Shown one piece after another: positions 63,787 through 64,000 of a DNA stretch of 64,000 nt. How positions within the stretch are numbered: the first letter of the stretch is position 1; each line of letters begins with the position of its first letter. This DNA comes from an uncultured Prevotella sp. (lineage in GTDB: Bacteria > Bacteroidota > Bacteroidia > Bacteroidales > Bacteroidaceae), in the NCBI GenBank assembly GCA_944319815.1, contig CALUEX010000048.1, forward strand, positions 62,001 through 126,000, read 5' to 3'. A program made the translations under genes and the position numbers. The notes beneath the pieces were generated by a model that was not told the DNA's origin, ran no database searches, and saw nothing but the letters and a program-made list of their open reading frames with translations.

Positions 63787-64000
63787 CTTTTGCCTTGTTG
63801 ACGTCGTCGCCATTGGCCGTTGCGGCATCCGTCTTGGCTTTGTCGCCATCGCCTTGAATGTCGTCGTTTTCTGTGTTAATGGAGTTTTCCACGTCGTTCA
63901 CGCCTTTCTTGAACTCCTTTACTCCCTGGCCGAGGCCACGCATCATTTCCGGCAGTTTCTTGCCTCCGAACAGAAGTAATGCAATTCCGCCGATGAGCAA
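63764..64000 (-). CDS. tatA: Sec-independent translocase subunit TatA/TatB type (5' end outside window)
   Basis: C-terminal part (78 residues) of a TatA-family protein. The frame is open to the window edge (TTG at 63998-64000 is internal). Visible: the end of the membrane helix, then [22 protein letters not shown], the amphipathic helix typical of TatA, and a long Asp/Asn/Lys-rich tail. TatA forms the transport pore with TatC, whose gene follows with an overlap or short gap. Confidence 0.9.
   Translation of the reverse strand: MLIGGIALLLFGGKKLPEMMRGLGQGVKEFKKGVNDVENSINTENDDIQGDGDKAKTDAATANGDDVNKAKDGTQRPQ

Overview
The window is about 64 kb of chromosome from a Bacteroidota member, most likely a Prevotella-like Bacteroidales. 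Reasons: promoters of the TTTG-N19-21-TAnnTTTG type and no clear Shine-Dalgarno sites; a complete MoxR/DUF58/Bat (aerotolerance) operon; DUF4836-type and other Bacteroidota lipoproteins; a SusD-free TonB-receptor-like OMP; an HU-CCDC81/SPOR protein; a SecA with a SEC-C tail; and the recR, GT2, GNAT gene order. Nothing points to a plasmid or prophage. No CRISPR, integrase or transposase gene was seen.

Layout. 0-8.6 kb: the 3' part of secA, a 141-bp tandem duplication, an orphan ABC ATPase, a SpoU-type RNA methylase, a palindromic MITE-like element, nadE and a DUF2027/Smr protein. 8.6-19 kb, all on the minus strand: queA, a PAP2 phosphatase, then the Bat operon (transcribed moxR, DUF58, TM protein, batA, batB, batC, batD-batE fusion). 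19-24 kb: a second, shorter copy of the palindromic element, then rfbC-ugd-lipoprotein on the minus strand, divergent from an HU/SPOR + FHA pair. 24-28.5 kb: rpsA, then an AT-rich accessory stretch with a frameshifted MATE pump and a Vat/CatB-like acetyltransferase, then two identical tRNA-Asp genes. 28.5-31.3 kb: recR, a small membrane protein, GT2 and GNAT. 31.3-40 kb: a large secreted beta-helix protein, an outer-membrane beta-barrel protein and aroB. 39-45 kb: a six-gene minus-strand operon (nucleoside transporter, bifunctional nuclease, rsmE, DUF4836 lipoprotein, ABC ATPase, FtsX-like permease). 45-51.6 kb: gyrA with two paralogous secreted TPR genes behind it, then a YeiH-type transporter. 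51.6-54.5 kb: a long gene-poor gap, HU, a 29-aa ribosome-associated-type peptide and RNase G. 54.6-59.4 kb: an alpha-glucan operon (debranching enzyme, GT4, GH57). 59.5-64 kb: lipid kinase, miaA, gap, tatC and the 3' part of tatA.

Most of the window is ordinary housekeeping. The parts worth a second look are the non-coding and accessory ones: the MITE-like palindromic element with a possible 5-bp target duplication abutting a stop codon; the exact 141-bp duplication that copies a start codon and a hairpin; the MATE gene broken at a T8 tract, behind a leader with a tiny ORF and two mutually exclusive hairpins; two start codons placed exactly 5 nt after a -7 promoter box (leaderless candidates); and the BatD-BatE fusion that keeps BatE's signal peptide as an internal membrane segment. 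I found no clear new multi-gene system.
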